Origin: Bryoerythrophyllum caledonicum
Taxonomy: Eukaryota; Streptophyta; Bryopsida; Pottiales; Pottiaceae
DNA: 64,000 bases
Direction: 5' to 3'
NCBI GenBank assembly: GCA_963971425.1
Contig: OZ020519.1
Coordinates: forward strand, 7,146,028 to 7,210,027
In this document: positions 11,597 through 23,259 of the stretch, piece after piece
How positions within the stretch are numbered: position 1 is the stretch's first letter
Layout of the letters: every line of letters begins with the position of its first letter
Translations under genes and position numbers: made by a program
The notes under the pieces: generated by a model
The model's database searches: none
What the model was told of the DNA's origin: nothing
What the model saw: the letters and a program-made list of their open reading frames with translations, nothing else

Positions 11597-11765
11597 GTTT
11601 CCTTGTTCCATCAAAGTAGATTAGTCCGGGTGGGTGGGAATAACAGGTGAGGTGAGAAGATAGCTAGTAAGGGCGTGACTCCAACTCTAATTGTTACAGT
11701 CGTTTCCTTGTTCCATCAAGTAGATTAGTTGGGTGGATGGGAATAACAGGTGAGATTGTACGGGT
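11597..11765 (+). repeat. direct duplication of about 60 bp
   Basis: TTTCCTTGTTCCATCAA followed by GTAGATTAGT, GGGTGG and GGGAATAACAGGTGAG occurs at about 11599-11660 and again at about 11702-11756, with a few mismatches. It lies downstream of the gag-like ORF; function unknown. Confidence 0.6.
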
Positions 11766-12228
11766 CTAGGGAAGGACGAGGGGAGAGTGACGGATGTATG
11801 AGGGTCATAAGTGAGTCTTGAGTGACCTCCCGGCGTACCGGTTGGTGTCGGTTGTGAAGATTCATGTCATTCCCTGAAACATCCCACCTCCAGCTGCATC
11901 GGAGGTGGAGGGAGACTGGGAGGAGGACGGATAGTGGGCGGGTAGGCCCCTTGCTCACTTACATTACGCCGCTCCCAGCCTTGGAAACACGGGTCTAACA
12001 CCCCTTCGGGGAGATCTCAGTGACACCATAACCATCCAAGTGAGTGAGTAGAGTTAGAAAGAGAGAATGGGAGGTAGAATAGCTGTTACTTGTGTCCAAA
12101 CGCTAAAATCTCTATGAGTCCATGAACTACGTCCGGGGTGATATAATCCTTATCCGGGTACTCGTGTACTCCAAATGTCTATAGTGTGCATAGTTGTAAA
12201 GATAACCCCCTCCATTAACCGGGGCTAA

Positions 12229-12440
12229 GTCAAAGTAGGCTCCTACCCGAAGGTCCCTACCTCCGAGCGAAGTAGGCTCCTACTCGAAGGTCCCTACCAC
12301 CGAGCGAAGTAGGCTCCTACCCGAAGGTCCCTACCTCCAAGCGAAGTAGGCTCCTACTCGAAGGTCCCTACCACCGAGCGAAGTAGGCTCCTACTCGAAG
12401 GTCCCTACCTTCCGAGCGAAGTAGGCTCCTACTCGAAGGA
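12229..12440 (+). repeat. 37-bp tandem repeat with internal palindromes
   Basis: About six head-to-tail copies of a 37- to 38-bp unit containing AAGTAGGCTCCTACYCGAAG and GTCCCTACCWCCGAGCG. Each unit has GTAGG..CCTAC, which can form a short hairpin. There are no unique spacers. It lies near the right end of the inserted DNA. Confidence 0.8.
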
Positions 12441-12679
12441 AAAACACTCGTACGGAGAGCGTGGTGGTGGATGTAGATAACGCTCAGGCGTTGTAACCTA
12501 ACCCTTTTTCCTTCTTTCCTTGGATGTAACTATTGTGATATAGGTAACATTGTGTAAATATAAGTGGGTTGTTAGTCGTTGTAGTTCACGGTGATTCTCT
12601 GTGGGAACGATTACCTTAAGGGTATCTTTGTGTTAAGATGTGAATAGTTGCCAACACGTACTACGACAAAGCTCAGCGG

Positions 12680-15339
12680 AGTTGGTCAATCTATGCTCCG
12701 ATGCGGTGCAAAAGAAGAAGACTCAATGTGGCACTCTACTCACCCGACTTCTTGCCATTGCTGACCCTCGTAATGGTGAAGAGTTTTTCAAAGAGGTAGT
12801 CGTTTAGTCATTTTATTGCACTCTTTCATTCAATATTTTTCAAATGTTTTTATGATTATTATTGATCATTTATCTATTTTTGGCTTCAGGTTCTTCATCA
12901 CTATGATGTTTATCAAAACAAGCCCAAAATCACTACAGAGAAGTTGCAATTGCTTTGCACTTCCAAGGTTTCTGCAAGGTTCAAAGGGAGATGGATGCGT
13001 TGGTGGAATTTGTCCAAAGAGGGCAGGGATGAATACAATTTTCCACAAGCACCTTGTTTGGAGATCAGTCTTAAACCCTGGCTTGACATGGCTTCATTTT
13101 GGGCAGGGGTGAGTTCACTTTCCTTTAATCGTTTTCTGATTGTTTTTCCATCAGTTGTAAGTCTTGGTTACTAACATTTTGTCTTCATTGTACAGCTTGA
13201 AGAGGAGGTTGAGAAGTTATTTGCCAAGGTCGTCAAGGATGACAACATCACCATCAAGATGGAGGGTCTCCCTAACCCAGTTCTGGATATTGGCTCATGG
13301 GTTGAGGCCAGCTCTCTCACATTCTAGAAGAAGGCGTTCAAGAACCATTTTAGTAGGCCGAGGTCGTTTGTGAAGTCAGATGAGTTTCTCAAGCAGCCTG
13401 AGACACTTCAGAGTGTGAAGAGAGTGGTGCTCCGCTATTTTTGGAGAGAGCTCGTTGCGAATGGAGCTTTGCAGCCTCGGGAGTTGCCAATCCGGCTGAG
13501 GAAGTGGTGAAATACCACAGTCAACGCTGAGTGCATTTTCACAGAGTCTCAGTTGCGCCGTTTTAGTCGGCATCATTGCACTCAGTGTCCTTGGTATTTG
13601 GAGCTTTGGCATTTAGCTCCAACTCCAGGTGACGAGGTGGAGCTTCGAGAGTCATGTGATGCCTTGGCTCAACATTCTGGTGCGGGTCCAGCTTTGCAGG
13701 CTTCAGCTCCATTCCAGGTTGAGCCTGACCTTGAGCTCTCTGAAAAGGCCAAGGAGAGGGCACAACAGAAGGCGGCCACGATTGCAGCTAGCGTCGCTGA
13801 GTGAGAAGCGGTCCATTTGGAGAAAGAGACTGCAAGGAAGGAGAAGAAAGAGACTCGAGTGAAGAACAAGGAATTGGCAGCTCTGGTGGCCAAGGAGGGG
13901 CCCGAGAAATTGTTGTCTGCCATGGGTCTTGGATCGTTCTCACAGCCGGCATCTGTATTGACAACGTTTGGCGCTTCTCCATCTGCCAGCAGCCGCCCAG
14001 GAGTGTTCGTTGCGAAACCAGCGCAGACCATCTATTCGATTCCTATCGTGGAGCAGATAGAGTCCACTACTGCTGTTGAGGTAATCAATACGAGCGCCTA
14101 GTCTATCTTCACTGACTATGATTCAGTTACTGCTGAGGATGATGTTCCACCAGTTTGGAAGGATATAGCACAGTGGTTGATGGCCCATGGCGGATCCAAG
14201 ATGCGGTACATGAAGGAGGAGTTGATTGAGGATGGTTTGGCAGATATGTTCATATTTGACGTCCCGGAGGACTTGCCGGTTCCAGGGATTCAGGGTGGTA
14301 CTGTGATTCCACCATGGAACACACTACCTTCAGTGCCGACCCCCAAGGGTCAGAAAGAATCACTGTGGATTCGGTTTAACTTCGAGTTGGCAGAGTCATT
14401 TCTTCGTGACGGAGGAGCTATCATCGTGTTCTATCCAGATTCCAGGTTCATTTCAAATGAACTGGTTTCGTGGGCCTAGTGGTCGGGTTTTGACGAAGAG
14501 GCGAAGTGGTTTGCCATCAATGGACTTCCCCTCTTCTCTGATGCTCGCCCCGGCCGCGTACACAAGACTTTCATGGTCAAGTGCTTCGTTCAAAAGGCGA
14601 ATCCTCCAACTCCATTTGTCTTCAATGACAGAATGGAACTTTTAGCGGATGGGATTGAGCTCTCTTCAGACGGTCATCCGACCAACTTCATCACCCAGGA
14701 GTCACTCACGGTGAGAGCCTCCACCGGTATGCCATGGCGAGGAGCCAGAGAGAAGTCGCAGAATCTGTTGGAGGCCCTTATTGATCTTTGCACCAAGGAG
14801 GATGAGATCGTCATGGACCTTACTGCTTCTACAGGTATATTAATTTTATACTTGCATTTTGTGGTTTGATTATTAAATCATGATTCTAATTTCATTCTCT
14901 TTGTATTCTACACTTTTTGCAGGTGCATCTATCAAGGCTTGCAAAGCCCTCAAGCGTCATATTCTTGCCTTGGAGGCAGACAAGGACTTGGTAGACGAGG
15001 TGCTTCGACCCATGATTCCACAGACGGTGGAGGTTACTTCTACGATTGTTGAGCCCTTGGAGCAGACTTCTCTCAAGCGCCCTTTGGAGAGCATGGTCAT
15101 ATATTGCCTACTTCGAGCATGGTCATATATTGCCTGAATATGCCGATGCTGCTGCCATTGCATCCGTAGCGCAGCCGTCGCCTCCACGACGTCCACCGAC
15201 TGCTCGATCTTGCTCTGGAGCGAAGAATTTTGTGGATGACGAGGCTGAGGAGGCTAGTACTGATTCCGATAGTGGTTCTGATGGCAGTATGCCGTTTATC
15301 CATCAAGGCAGTGACGATGAGTTCAGTAGTGAAGAGTAG
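12680..15339 (+). pseudogene. beta-type N4/N6 DNA methyltransferase domain, 3' part of the ParB-like gene
   Basis: Exons near 12680-12795, 12890-13108, 13196-14834 and 14923-15339, with GT-AG introns and matching phases, carry one frame broken by stops at 13325, 13508, 13802, 14099 and 14477. A Lys/Glu-rich coiled coil (about 13720-13900) precedes a methyltransferase fold: LADMFIFDVPEDLP at the DPPY position (motif IV), then the usual helix and GGAIIVFYP strand, then MPWRGAREKSQNLLEAL, DEIVMDLTASTG (SAM-binding motif I, family form DxFxGSGT) and HILALEADKD (motif II, acidic residue). Motif IV before motif I is the beta order of N4-C/N6-A DNA methylases. A 26-bp tandem duplication near 15090-15140 also shifts the frame. 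The tail is acidic (DDEAEEASTDSDSGSDG). Motif IV (DVPE) is atypical, so activity of the intact relative is uncertain. Confidence 0.65.
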
Positions 15340-15340
15340 T

Positions 15341-16940
15341 GATTCTTCTATTTTGTATGCCGTATTGACCTAATATGAGGCTTTGGATTTATGGATATAT
15401 ATCACTCTTGCAAGTCTTATTTGATTTTTTGTTTCAATAACAAAAATGTTTGTACTCTAGTTAGAGATAATGTAACATATATTACAATGCAAACTTGTAT
15501 TTCAAATAAGCCCGATTTTATATTTCATTAATGGGGGAGAAGTACATCTATAGTCCTCTTATTTTCTTATACAATAGAATTAAAAATATGGAGATAAAGT
15601 ACATCTATTCAACTATCTAAATTGTTTTAGTGCAAATATCATAAGTCCATGGATAAACATCGCTTGAATAACTCTGCGAATTGCAGTAGAAGAATTTTCT
15701 CGGATGTGTATTACTATTCTAATTGAGTCAAATATGTAGTACTATTCTAATAAATATCATGGTGCATGAAGCAAAATGTATGAAGTGAACATGTTATATG
15801 GATATAAAAGACGAATGAAAAAAAACAAAAAAAAAAACAAAAACAAAAACTTGTTGTGCTACAACCGCACCTACCCTGAGTCTACCCTGTATCTGAACTA
15901 CACCAAACGGATTGAACCGAGTCTCCCAAGGTCCTTGTATACCCGGCACTAGCACCCGAAGGCTGTCACGGCAGTATCAATTGCGACTTGAGATGACCAG
16001 GCCATCCGGGCTTGTCACTGGAAGAATTAGTGGTACTCAGCCATTATATAGTACACCTCCCCAGCCTCACCAATCGATATGGGATTGTGGGATTATGGAA
16101 ATTTCTGAAAGAAGGTTCAGGGTGCCGAATGGAGAGAATGATAGTGATGGACCATCTAAAAATATTCGAAACTTCGTAAACTATTCATGGTGTGATAAAG
16201 GTATAGTTCTAATTTCAAAAACACATTATAACAATTGTTTAATATCCATTAGTAAGTATCATTTTTTATCTATCAGATTCTCTTATCAAATTGCTTTTAG
16301 TTGTGATTTGTTGCCAAATTTCTAATAATAGTGCCACGGCTATAGGTGCCTCTATTCACTAAACTATAAATTAAAGCGATTGCAGGTCAAGAATTTCTCT
16401 TATGTTTTTTTTTTGTTTTTTTTTAAGCACAATCCACCTACACTCACGACAATAGGTGTTCTTTTTAATTTCACAACTAAATCAATGGTAAAAATTGTCA
16501 TGAATTCAGTGCTCGCCGCTCGCCGCTCACCGCTCACCGCTCACAAGATAGCATTCCTGGTTTTCAAATATTAGACAAAAGTGAATTTTATTTATTGATT
16601 GGAGTGCATGAAGTTGTACAATCATGGAGGATCATAATACAGTGATCAAATATTTAATTTAAACATATACAAGAGTTTACAAAACATTCACTTTATTACA
16701 TTGTCTAAATTCAAAAACATGGTGAACCATACAAACTTGATTAACATCAAAGATAAACAACATTGTTTTGAACTAAAGCCATTTACAAATGAAGTGCAAT
16801 TTACAAAATTCACAAGGTCTATGATTTCAAAATGTTACAAAATTGCCCATTTATCATTCATGGCACTACTTCCATTGCTATCAAATTCTACGACTTTCAA
16901 GTAAACACCAACTTCGCGTATTCCTGGATTTGATCGTCCT
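15341..16940. other. AT-rich region without supported genes
   Basis: It has an A-rich tract (about 15817-15852), a short CGCTCGC/CGCTCAC microsatellite (16510-16542) and scattered short ORFs. The longest plus-strand ORF (15912-16325) shows no recognisable domain. I see no tRNA or structured RNA. Confidence 0.4.
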
Positions 16941-16944
16941 TTTC

Positions 16945-17620
16945 TTAGAGTAGTGTGCGTAATTTTTGAAGTTCTTCTTTGTTGTGGCTGGCTTCTTCTA
17001 CTAGATTCTTGTTTTCTTGTAAACCCTGCTCATAATTAGGAAGAAGTTCAAGATGAACCTCGCGGCCAATTGGAACATCATCAGAAGACTCTAGGTTTTC
17101 ATCAATGTTCTCGTATGCAACCGCATCCATCTCAATCGTATCTTCTTCCTTGCCGGAATCTTCTCCAATGATTGGTGTTTCTTGGAGGGCAGAATCGAGC
17201 CAGTGGCATTTAATAAAGCCTTCAATCTCCTTGCAAATAGATGAGTTGCATCCAGTGTCCGAGTCGTCACTGGAAGTGTCAAACCACACGACTTCCTCGT
17301 TTGGAATTTCAACCTCCTAGAGCTTCGCCCAGGAACTTGCGCTCTTTTGGTAGTGTCGCCGTAGATACTGGTGTCATCTTGGAGTTTGGCTGTATTTCCA
17401 TCGTCCTCCAATCGACTACTACTCCAAGTATAATTTCTGCGTACACCATACGTAAAATGGATAGATTCACTTTGTTCCGGTGAACCTTCGCCATGTTGTA
17501 GATGTGCTGGTACGCTTGGATGCACCGCTCTTTGAATACTTCATTGGTGCAGTAATTTAAATTACCCTTGTCATACCGCCGAAGTCGCGAATACCGCGAA
17601 TGCCGCCACATTTGTCCCAA
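16945..17620 (-). pseudogene. truncated paralogue of the N-terminal part of the RING gene
   Basis: Two minus-strand frames (17620-17309 and 17289-16945), joined by a frameshift near 17300, align with the N-terminal domain of the gene at 20755-18434. Compare NLNYCTNEVFKER with NLKYCINEQFRTR, AYQHIYNM with AHQYIYEL, and RMVYAEIILGVVVDW with RMVYAEVILNKPVDW. The second block is acidic and ends in a short coiled coil, as in the longer gene. It lacks the RING-like domain. It could be a relic of an older copy of the same element or a partial duplication of it. Confidence 0.6.
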
Positions 17621-17989
17621 ATGACACTAGGCAATGTACTTTGCACACTCTGCAAATGTCCACGGACTTGGTACATCTCCCCAGCCTCAAAATACCTTCA
17701 GCTCGCCATCGATGAATATGTGAATGCGTTTCTTTTGCTTGTGGTTGCGTACTCGTCCCGCATCACGCTGTCGTTTCTTCATTCTCTTTTCAGAATCCCA
17801 AATCTCAGTAGGGCCACTTGAATCCATACTTGAAACTAGCGTGAAGGGGTGCCGGAAGTAAAAGGGTGTCAATAGACACCGTAAAACACTTTCCTATAGT
17901 GCTTAGCAAGCATCCGCCATGTGGCAGTTGCAAACCAAAGTGCTTGGGAAGTGGGCCCATCGTGCCACGATTTCCAAACTTATAGTGAG

Positions 17990-18118
17990 GCATGCATGCC
18001 CCCCGTAGGCCGCGCGCGTACGAAATGGGACGGGCGCGTATCAATCATGACCGGGCGCGTACGAACATCGTGGTCGGGCGCGTGCAAACAAGGGCCGGGC
18101 GCGCGCAAACAGGGGCCA
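17990..18118 (+). repeat. left array of degenerate 21-bp GC-rich repeats
   Basis: Four to five copies of GGGCGCGTACGAA-type units spaced about 21 to 28 bp (GGGCGCGTATCAA, GGGCGCGTACGAAC, GGGCGCGTGCAAAC, GGGCGCGCGCAAAC), each followed by GGNCC or similar. It lies just downstream of the RING gene. The same unit recurs at 21008-21300 in the same direction and at 23260-23850 in reverse. Confidence 0.75.
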
Positions 18119-18433
18119 TGAAAAGTTCAGTTCTTGCAAATTAAAGGAGTTAATGTTACAAAATCATTTCAATGTTTCAAAGGAGCTACCAACAAATGGG
18201 TCAATGCTTTAAAGATGTCCTTATATTGCCTATGCAAATGCTGCAACATACAAAATGGTTATATATGCTACGCTTTTATCTTGCACTCTATTTGCCTATG
18301 CTCCACTTCATCACGCATCAGCTCCACTTGGTTCACCACTTGCTCCAGTCCCATCATCAAGCAATTTACGAGCCGCTCGCGCCTTCTGGTGAGGCCCATC
18401 CGAGTTTATCAAAGCACGTAACATTTTGGAGTT

Positions 18434-20755
18434 TCAAAGTGATCTGAGAGTCTTCATAGTTGCCGGACTATGTTCCTCAAGAAGGAAGTCAATAGCTTCC
18501 TCCTTCCAAGTTTCCTTCCACTGCGATTCTTCCCGTTGCAAGGCATTGCGAAGGTCAAGAATCAAGATCAGTGGCCTCTCCCAATTTTGATACCATACGT
18601 CCCTGATGATTCCACAATTTTCCATCTGGACGTCGCCCGAATTGAAATAGTTTGCATCTAGCATTCCAATATCCGCCCATGACTTGGTAGAAGAAGTTCC
18701 ATTTACCAACATGGTCCACGATGGTTCCCGATATGAGCTTCTTGGCCACTTGTAGAATTTCTTCGTGGTCATTTTCCCAACCAAATTGCGAGCTTACATT
18801 GGACTTATGTAGTAGGTGGCACCCTGCATGCCAATTCCACACCAAATCCTCTCCCCACTTTTGAGCATAGGCGTCCTCCGGGGCAGTCTCCAGGTTCAAC
18901 TCCCAACTAGGTGGCATGTAGGTGATGAGGCCAAACAAATCATACAAGCGCTCATGAAATGGTGCTCTACACTTTGCGCAAAATCTACGTGTCAAGAGAC
19001 CACTTAGGAGGCACATTGGATGGTATAAACACTGGCACGTGCCATGAGCATATGCACCTTCTCGCCTGAAAGGATTTAAACAAACCGGGCAAGCATCTTC
19101 ATTTTGCGTGAAGCTTGCTGGTGTTGGCCATAACTTGCGTGCTTCCACGTTTCCGCTTGGTCGAAGGGCATGAGAAGACATAGCCTCTGCATGGTCCCAC
19201 CCCAACTTTGCCCAGTCAATAGATCCACCATCACGCATCTGTAATTCACTTGGAAACATCTCATCGATGTGTGCCCAAAATGTGAGTCCAAAGTCACGGC
19301 GCGTATTATTCATCAGATATTCGTTGTCAATCTTCTGGACCTCTTTTGCCATTTGCCTTGCACGGTCAACATTCAAAATGCATGCCACCTTCCATTGATA
19401 GTACTGCTCGCCCACTGATCCAATTCTTTTTCGAAGGATTTCGTTTGCACTGCGAGTCTGCGAAGCTGAACTAGTTATGTACTTGGATTGGGTGGGGAAA
19501 ACGACAGAGAATCCTCGGTGCGGATGGAATCTACGAATAGTTGCGCTGCTACAATCGGCGGCGGTAGAAAAACCGACGGACGACTAGCAAAGCGTTGACG
19601 CGGTGGTCTCGTCGGGGTCTCTAGCAAGCAACTAGTAATGTTGCCAACAAGATTGTCAAGAATTGTGTCGTCCACACCTCGAGCAACACCGCCAATATTA
19701 GCTTGGCTCGCAACACGTTCTCAACGCAACTCTTCTATCTCGACTGGTTGCTTGGTGATAATATCACCCTTTTCACTAGATTGCAGCTTGAGGTTTTGAA
19801 TCTCTTCTTGGAGACGTTGAATCATCTGATCCTTCAAGCCTATAGTGTCCAATAACTCCTGGTGAGCATCGACAGTTGTACTTCCGGACCCTGATGCTAC
19901 ATGCCTGGTATTGGAAGTGGTCACTACGACATCCATCATTGGCATTTCATGCATAACATGGATGGGTTCTTCATCTCCAACACCCCCAAGGCTCGTTGTG
20001 GGTTCATCATCGCCAACAAGATTTACGATTGATAAATCTTCTTGGCCACCTCCTTTAAGCATCGCAAGTGATGCTTGATGGAACTTCACTCGTTGCCGCT
20101 TTTTTCGTGAAGCACGCGCCACTGCAAAACTCGATGAACGCCGACCTACACGTCCATCTAAGTTCGAATCAGGTGATGAATCTGACTCAACTGGAGGTAC
20201 TTCTTCTGGGCCATCCGCTTTCTGTGGCCCTAGTACCGTAAACGGAAACCTTGGATGTTGCTTCCTAGGCACATCGGCATGTATCCACACCCTCGGCATT
20301 TTTGGAGTTTTCCGCACAATCTTCCAATCCACTGGCTTATTGAGAATGACCTCCGCATATACCATGCGAGCAAGATAGAAAGGACATTCATTGTGGAGCA
20401 TGAATTCGAGCTCGTATATATATTGGTGCGCTGGGAGGGCACGAGTTCGAAACTGCTCGTTGATGCAATACTTCAAATTCGCTTTGTTTGTGCGACAATT
20501 TATCAAATGGCGGTGTGGAGGAAACAACTTCAACAAGTAGCACCACTCAATATAATCCTCGCAAGTGAGGAGAGACCATGGCGATGGCTCATCTTGCCAA
20601 CCCACGAATGGAATTTTTGCTGGGTAGTTGAACACGTGCATCCAATTCTTCTGGAGCTTCCCGTGCCTCGGCCTATCCTTGTCTTTCTCCCTCTTCCTCT
20701 GCGCGGTGGACATTGGTGGCTGTTGTTGGGCTTCCGGCTTACTCTCACTTTCCAT
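18434..20755 (-). pseudogene. RING-variant zinc-finger protein, decayed single-exon gene
   Basis: The reading starts at the ATG at 20755. Residues 30-175 form a conserved domain (GWQDEPSPWSLLTCEDYIEW, then RMVYAEVILNKPVDW), also present in the truncated copy at 17 kb. An acidic/basic linker and a leucine-rich coiled coil (about 300-340) follow. The frame is broken by TGA at 19721-19723, by a frameshift near 19500 and by another near 18560. The C-terminal third has CPVCLNPF, then HGTCQCLYHPMC and FCAKC: a C-x2-C ... C-x-C-x2-H-x2-C ... C-x2-C pattern that fits a RING or RING-variant finger, the signature of many E3 ubiquitin ligases. Ligase activity is inference. It diverges from the kinase-like gene 730 bp away and is bordered by 21-bp repeat arrays, so it most likely belongs to a mobile element. 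Confidence 0.6.
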
Positions 20756-21007
20756 AGCAGAAGACTCTAAAAAAATCTACCAAAATATCCGTTAACTACG
20801 CTAAGCTCTATCTCAAAAAAAATTAAAAAAATTACCACCTTGGATTTCAAAATAATCCAAGGTAGTGATGTTAATTAACTCGAACCGTGAACAAAGGTGA
20901 TGCAATACATCGTTAGTGTGCAATTTTGGAGCCCCAATCAAAGATCACGCAATCAGCCACCTTAAAAAGATAGTTGAAGGCCACGACTTCCAATTGGAGT
21001 TTGTGAG

Positions 21008-21300
21008 ATGGGCAGGGCGCACGCGACCATTTATACTACGAACGGGCGCGCACGCGACGTGGCGATTGGGCGCATGTTGTATGGGGACCAGGCAAGTATG
21101 CTGGGATCTGGTGCGTACGGATTGGGGTCTCGGGCGTAGGATTGGGGGCCTCGCGTGTACAACTCGGGGTCTTGCGTGTACGATCTAGGGTCGGGCGCGT
21201 GAAATCTGGGGTCGGGTGCAAGCGGGAACGAGCCGGGGCGCGAGCGGGAAGTGGCCGGGCGCGTGGCGTCTGGGTCAGACGCATGCGGACGCGCATGCGA
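21008..21300 (+). repeat. central array of 21-bp GC-rich repeats between two divergent genes
   Basis: About twelve degenerate head-to-tail units near 21 bp, consensus GGGCGCGTRYG then about five free bases and GGGGTC. It lies between the RING gene (start 20755, minus) and the kinase-like gene (start 21487, plus), where a shared promoter is expected. The spacing near two helical turns would put repeats on one DNA face, suggesting binding sites for a protein; this is inference. Confidence 0.75.
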
Positions 21301-21486
21301 GGCCACGGTTTATCATTTCACTATAAATGGGACAGATTCTAATCTCAAATCACATAGGCTCCTCTCAAGTGGCTCCTTGTCCTAGTACTATTCGTACTTT
21401 CCTAGGAACTAAGAGGGGGGCCACCACACATTGGGGGGGAGGTTTTGATTTTCTTTTTAAATTCTAGTTTGTGTAAGGTTATTGCA

Positions 21487-23080
21487 ATGGTCACTGATCG
21501 TAATACTAGAAAGCGTCCCGCGTATGTTGATTTAGATGCTCCAGATGCATCTGAGCTTCCACCAACTAGCGTTGTAGAGTCGAGTTGCAATCCTTCCGAT
21601 GAATCGAAGGCATCGTCAAAGAGGGCGAAGCAAAAAATGTCTACGCACGAGAAGGATGCGGGTTTTCCACCAAAGGAGTATACCGCATTTCTTTGAGGTG
21701 TGGCAATACAATATTACCGTCGATGGTGTGAAACTGACGTGGTGCGATTCCGTCAAGTTTATTTGGAGAAGGGAGAGCTAGGAATCATGTGCCTATAGGC
21801 CGACCTCCAGTCAAAATTCGAGGGCGCTCTGGAGAGTTCTGAACCGTACAAGGATATATACGACATGTACCACTATGCCTCATTCATGGAGAGAGTAATC
21901 ACTCAATGCACAAGTAATGCATCGCATGTATTCGATTATGAGGTGAAAAGGCCTCGCGGGGGCCAACATCAGCCTCGAGACTTGGAACTTCGCAAGTTCC
22001 TCGAAGGTGTGAAGACCACCATCGGCAGGTTTTCAAGTTCTCGTACGAGAGGCATGCCTTGGAATGAACAAGCAATGAAGTCAGCCATGGAGGCGCATAT
22101 GTTGCACAACGTGCAATTCTTTCCAAAAGATATAAGAGTTTATGGACTTTCTGGATATGACGCTGTTGGTGGACACAGAAAGGTTTGGAAAGTCTACATC
22201 GTGAGTGTGAGAGCCATTTCGGCATACATGGAGTTTGCCGGGAAAATGCCAACGGTGTCTCATTCGAAGGAGAAATTTAGACAACGGTCTCAGAAGGCCA
22301 TGATATGTCATGTTGCACACCCAGGAGTTATAAAGTTTTGGGTGGTGAATACAAAGAATATGGAGGCGTACACATTGTGGTGGAATGGTGGTAGCTGGGC
22401 CCATTTTAAAACCGTCGATTCAAAGGCAAATCCGGCGACTTTGAGCAATTCAATCCTTTCAGCTCCATACATTTTGGCGGAGGATATTGTACAAATCCTA
22501 GCCTTTCGGAAGAACAGAGCAAGACTTGCTTGGGCTTTGATGTGCACCATGGCCCAAGTCCACAAGGAAAATGTCATTCACAATGACATCGCTCCCACAA
22601 ACGTGCTTCTCCACTTTCCTCCAGAGAAACCAGGGTCCGGACTCTGTATTCATTAGCGTTTGTGATTGGGGAATTGCGAGCCGAGTATCACACGAAGAGC
22701 CATCAAAATATGGATTCCGGACTGAGACGGAGCTTGACAATCAACGCCGTAGACAACATTGAATAGCTCCAACGTTGTTTTACAAATTCGGCCCACAAGA
22801 TTCGGAAACGACATTGCATGTGATGCAGCGGCGACACCAATACACTCAGCTCGCCGATTTGTACTCCGTTGGGTGGATGGCTAGAGCAATTTGGGAGAAA
22901 GAATCTGACTCAACATTCTTCAAATCAACCGTCAACTACGCATCTTTTCAAGTGAAGATCGATAAGTTATTGGAGCGAGATCCAATCAAACGTTCAACAC
23001 TCTCTAAAGTGGTTGATAAGCTAATGACTAAACCATTCAACTTTGAAGTTTCAAACGCTTGCTTCACTACGACGCTATGA
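21487..23080 (+). pseudogene. protein-kinase-like gene with HND and DWG motifs, decayed
   Basis: The single-exon frame begins ATG GTC ACT at 21487 after a basic, Ser-rich start. Stops interrupt it at 21694 (TGA), 21796 (TAG) and 22760 (TGA, where the APE-like motif expects Trp), plus a one-base frameshift near 22635. The C-terminal half reads as a kinase fold: a helix with ARLAWALMCTMAQVH, a catalytic loop NVIHNDIAPTNVLLH (HND in place of HRD, with the expected Asp and Asn), SVCDWGIASRV (DWG in place of DFG), IAPTL (APE region), ADLYSVGWMARAIW (subdomain IX) and LLERDPIKRSTLSKV (subdomain XI). The N-terminal lobe is not recognisable. The key Asp residues are kept, so the intact ancestor may have been active. 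The family is unknown to me. Confidence 0.6.
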
Positions 23081-23259
23081 GATATAGCAATTTTGACTTA
23101 GCGTTTTGATAGTAAAGGCAAATTGTTGATCATTTTGCAATAATATATACTAGCATTGTCATGTAACGGTGTGTTTTGCCCATCTCGTGATAAATAAAAG
23201 ATTAACATTTTTCATACACATTGCGATATGAAGCTCATGCATGTTAAGAAATGAGAGCG

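Larger units (their letters stand above)
5482..12650. mobile_element. about 7 kb of inserted, repeat-rich DNA splitting the ParB-like/methyltransferase gene
   Basis: The coding frame of the ParB-like/methyltransferase gene stops at a donor at 5481 and resumes near 12650-12682. Introns elsewhere in this gene are only 85 to 110 bp, so this stretch is best read as an insertion in one intron. It has tandem arrays (5880-6040, 6125-6310, 8588-9070, 12229-12440), diverged repeats (about 7230-7620), a CACTA-type foldback element and a long gag-like ORF (9211-11202). I could not find matching terminal repeats, so the class is open: a non-autonomous LTR element is the leading idea because of the gag-like ORF without a polymerase. 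More than one insertion is possible. Confidence 0.4.

Noticed and set aside
12229-12440. CRISPR-like array
   Set aside because: Units are contiguous with no unique spacers, and the genome is eukaryotic.
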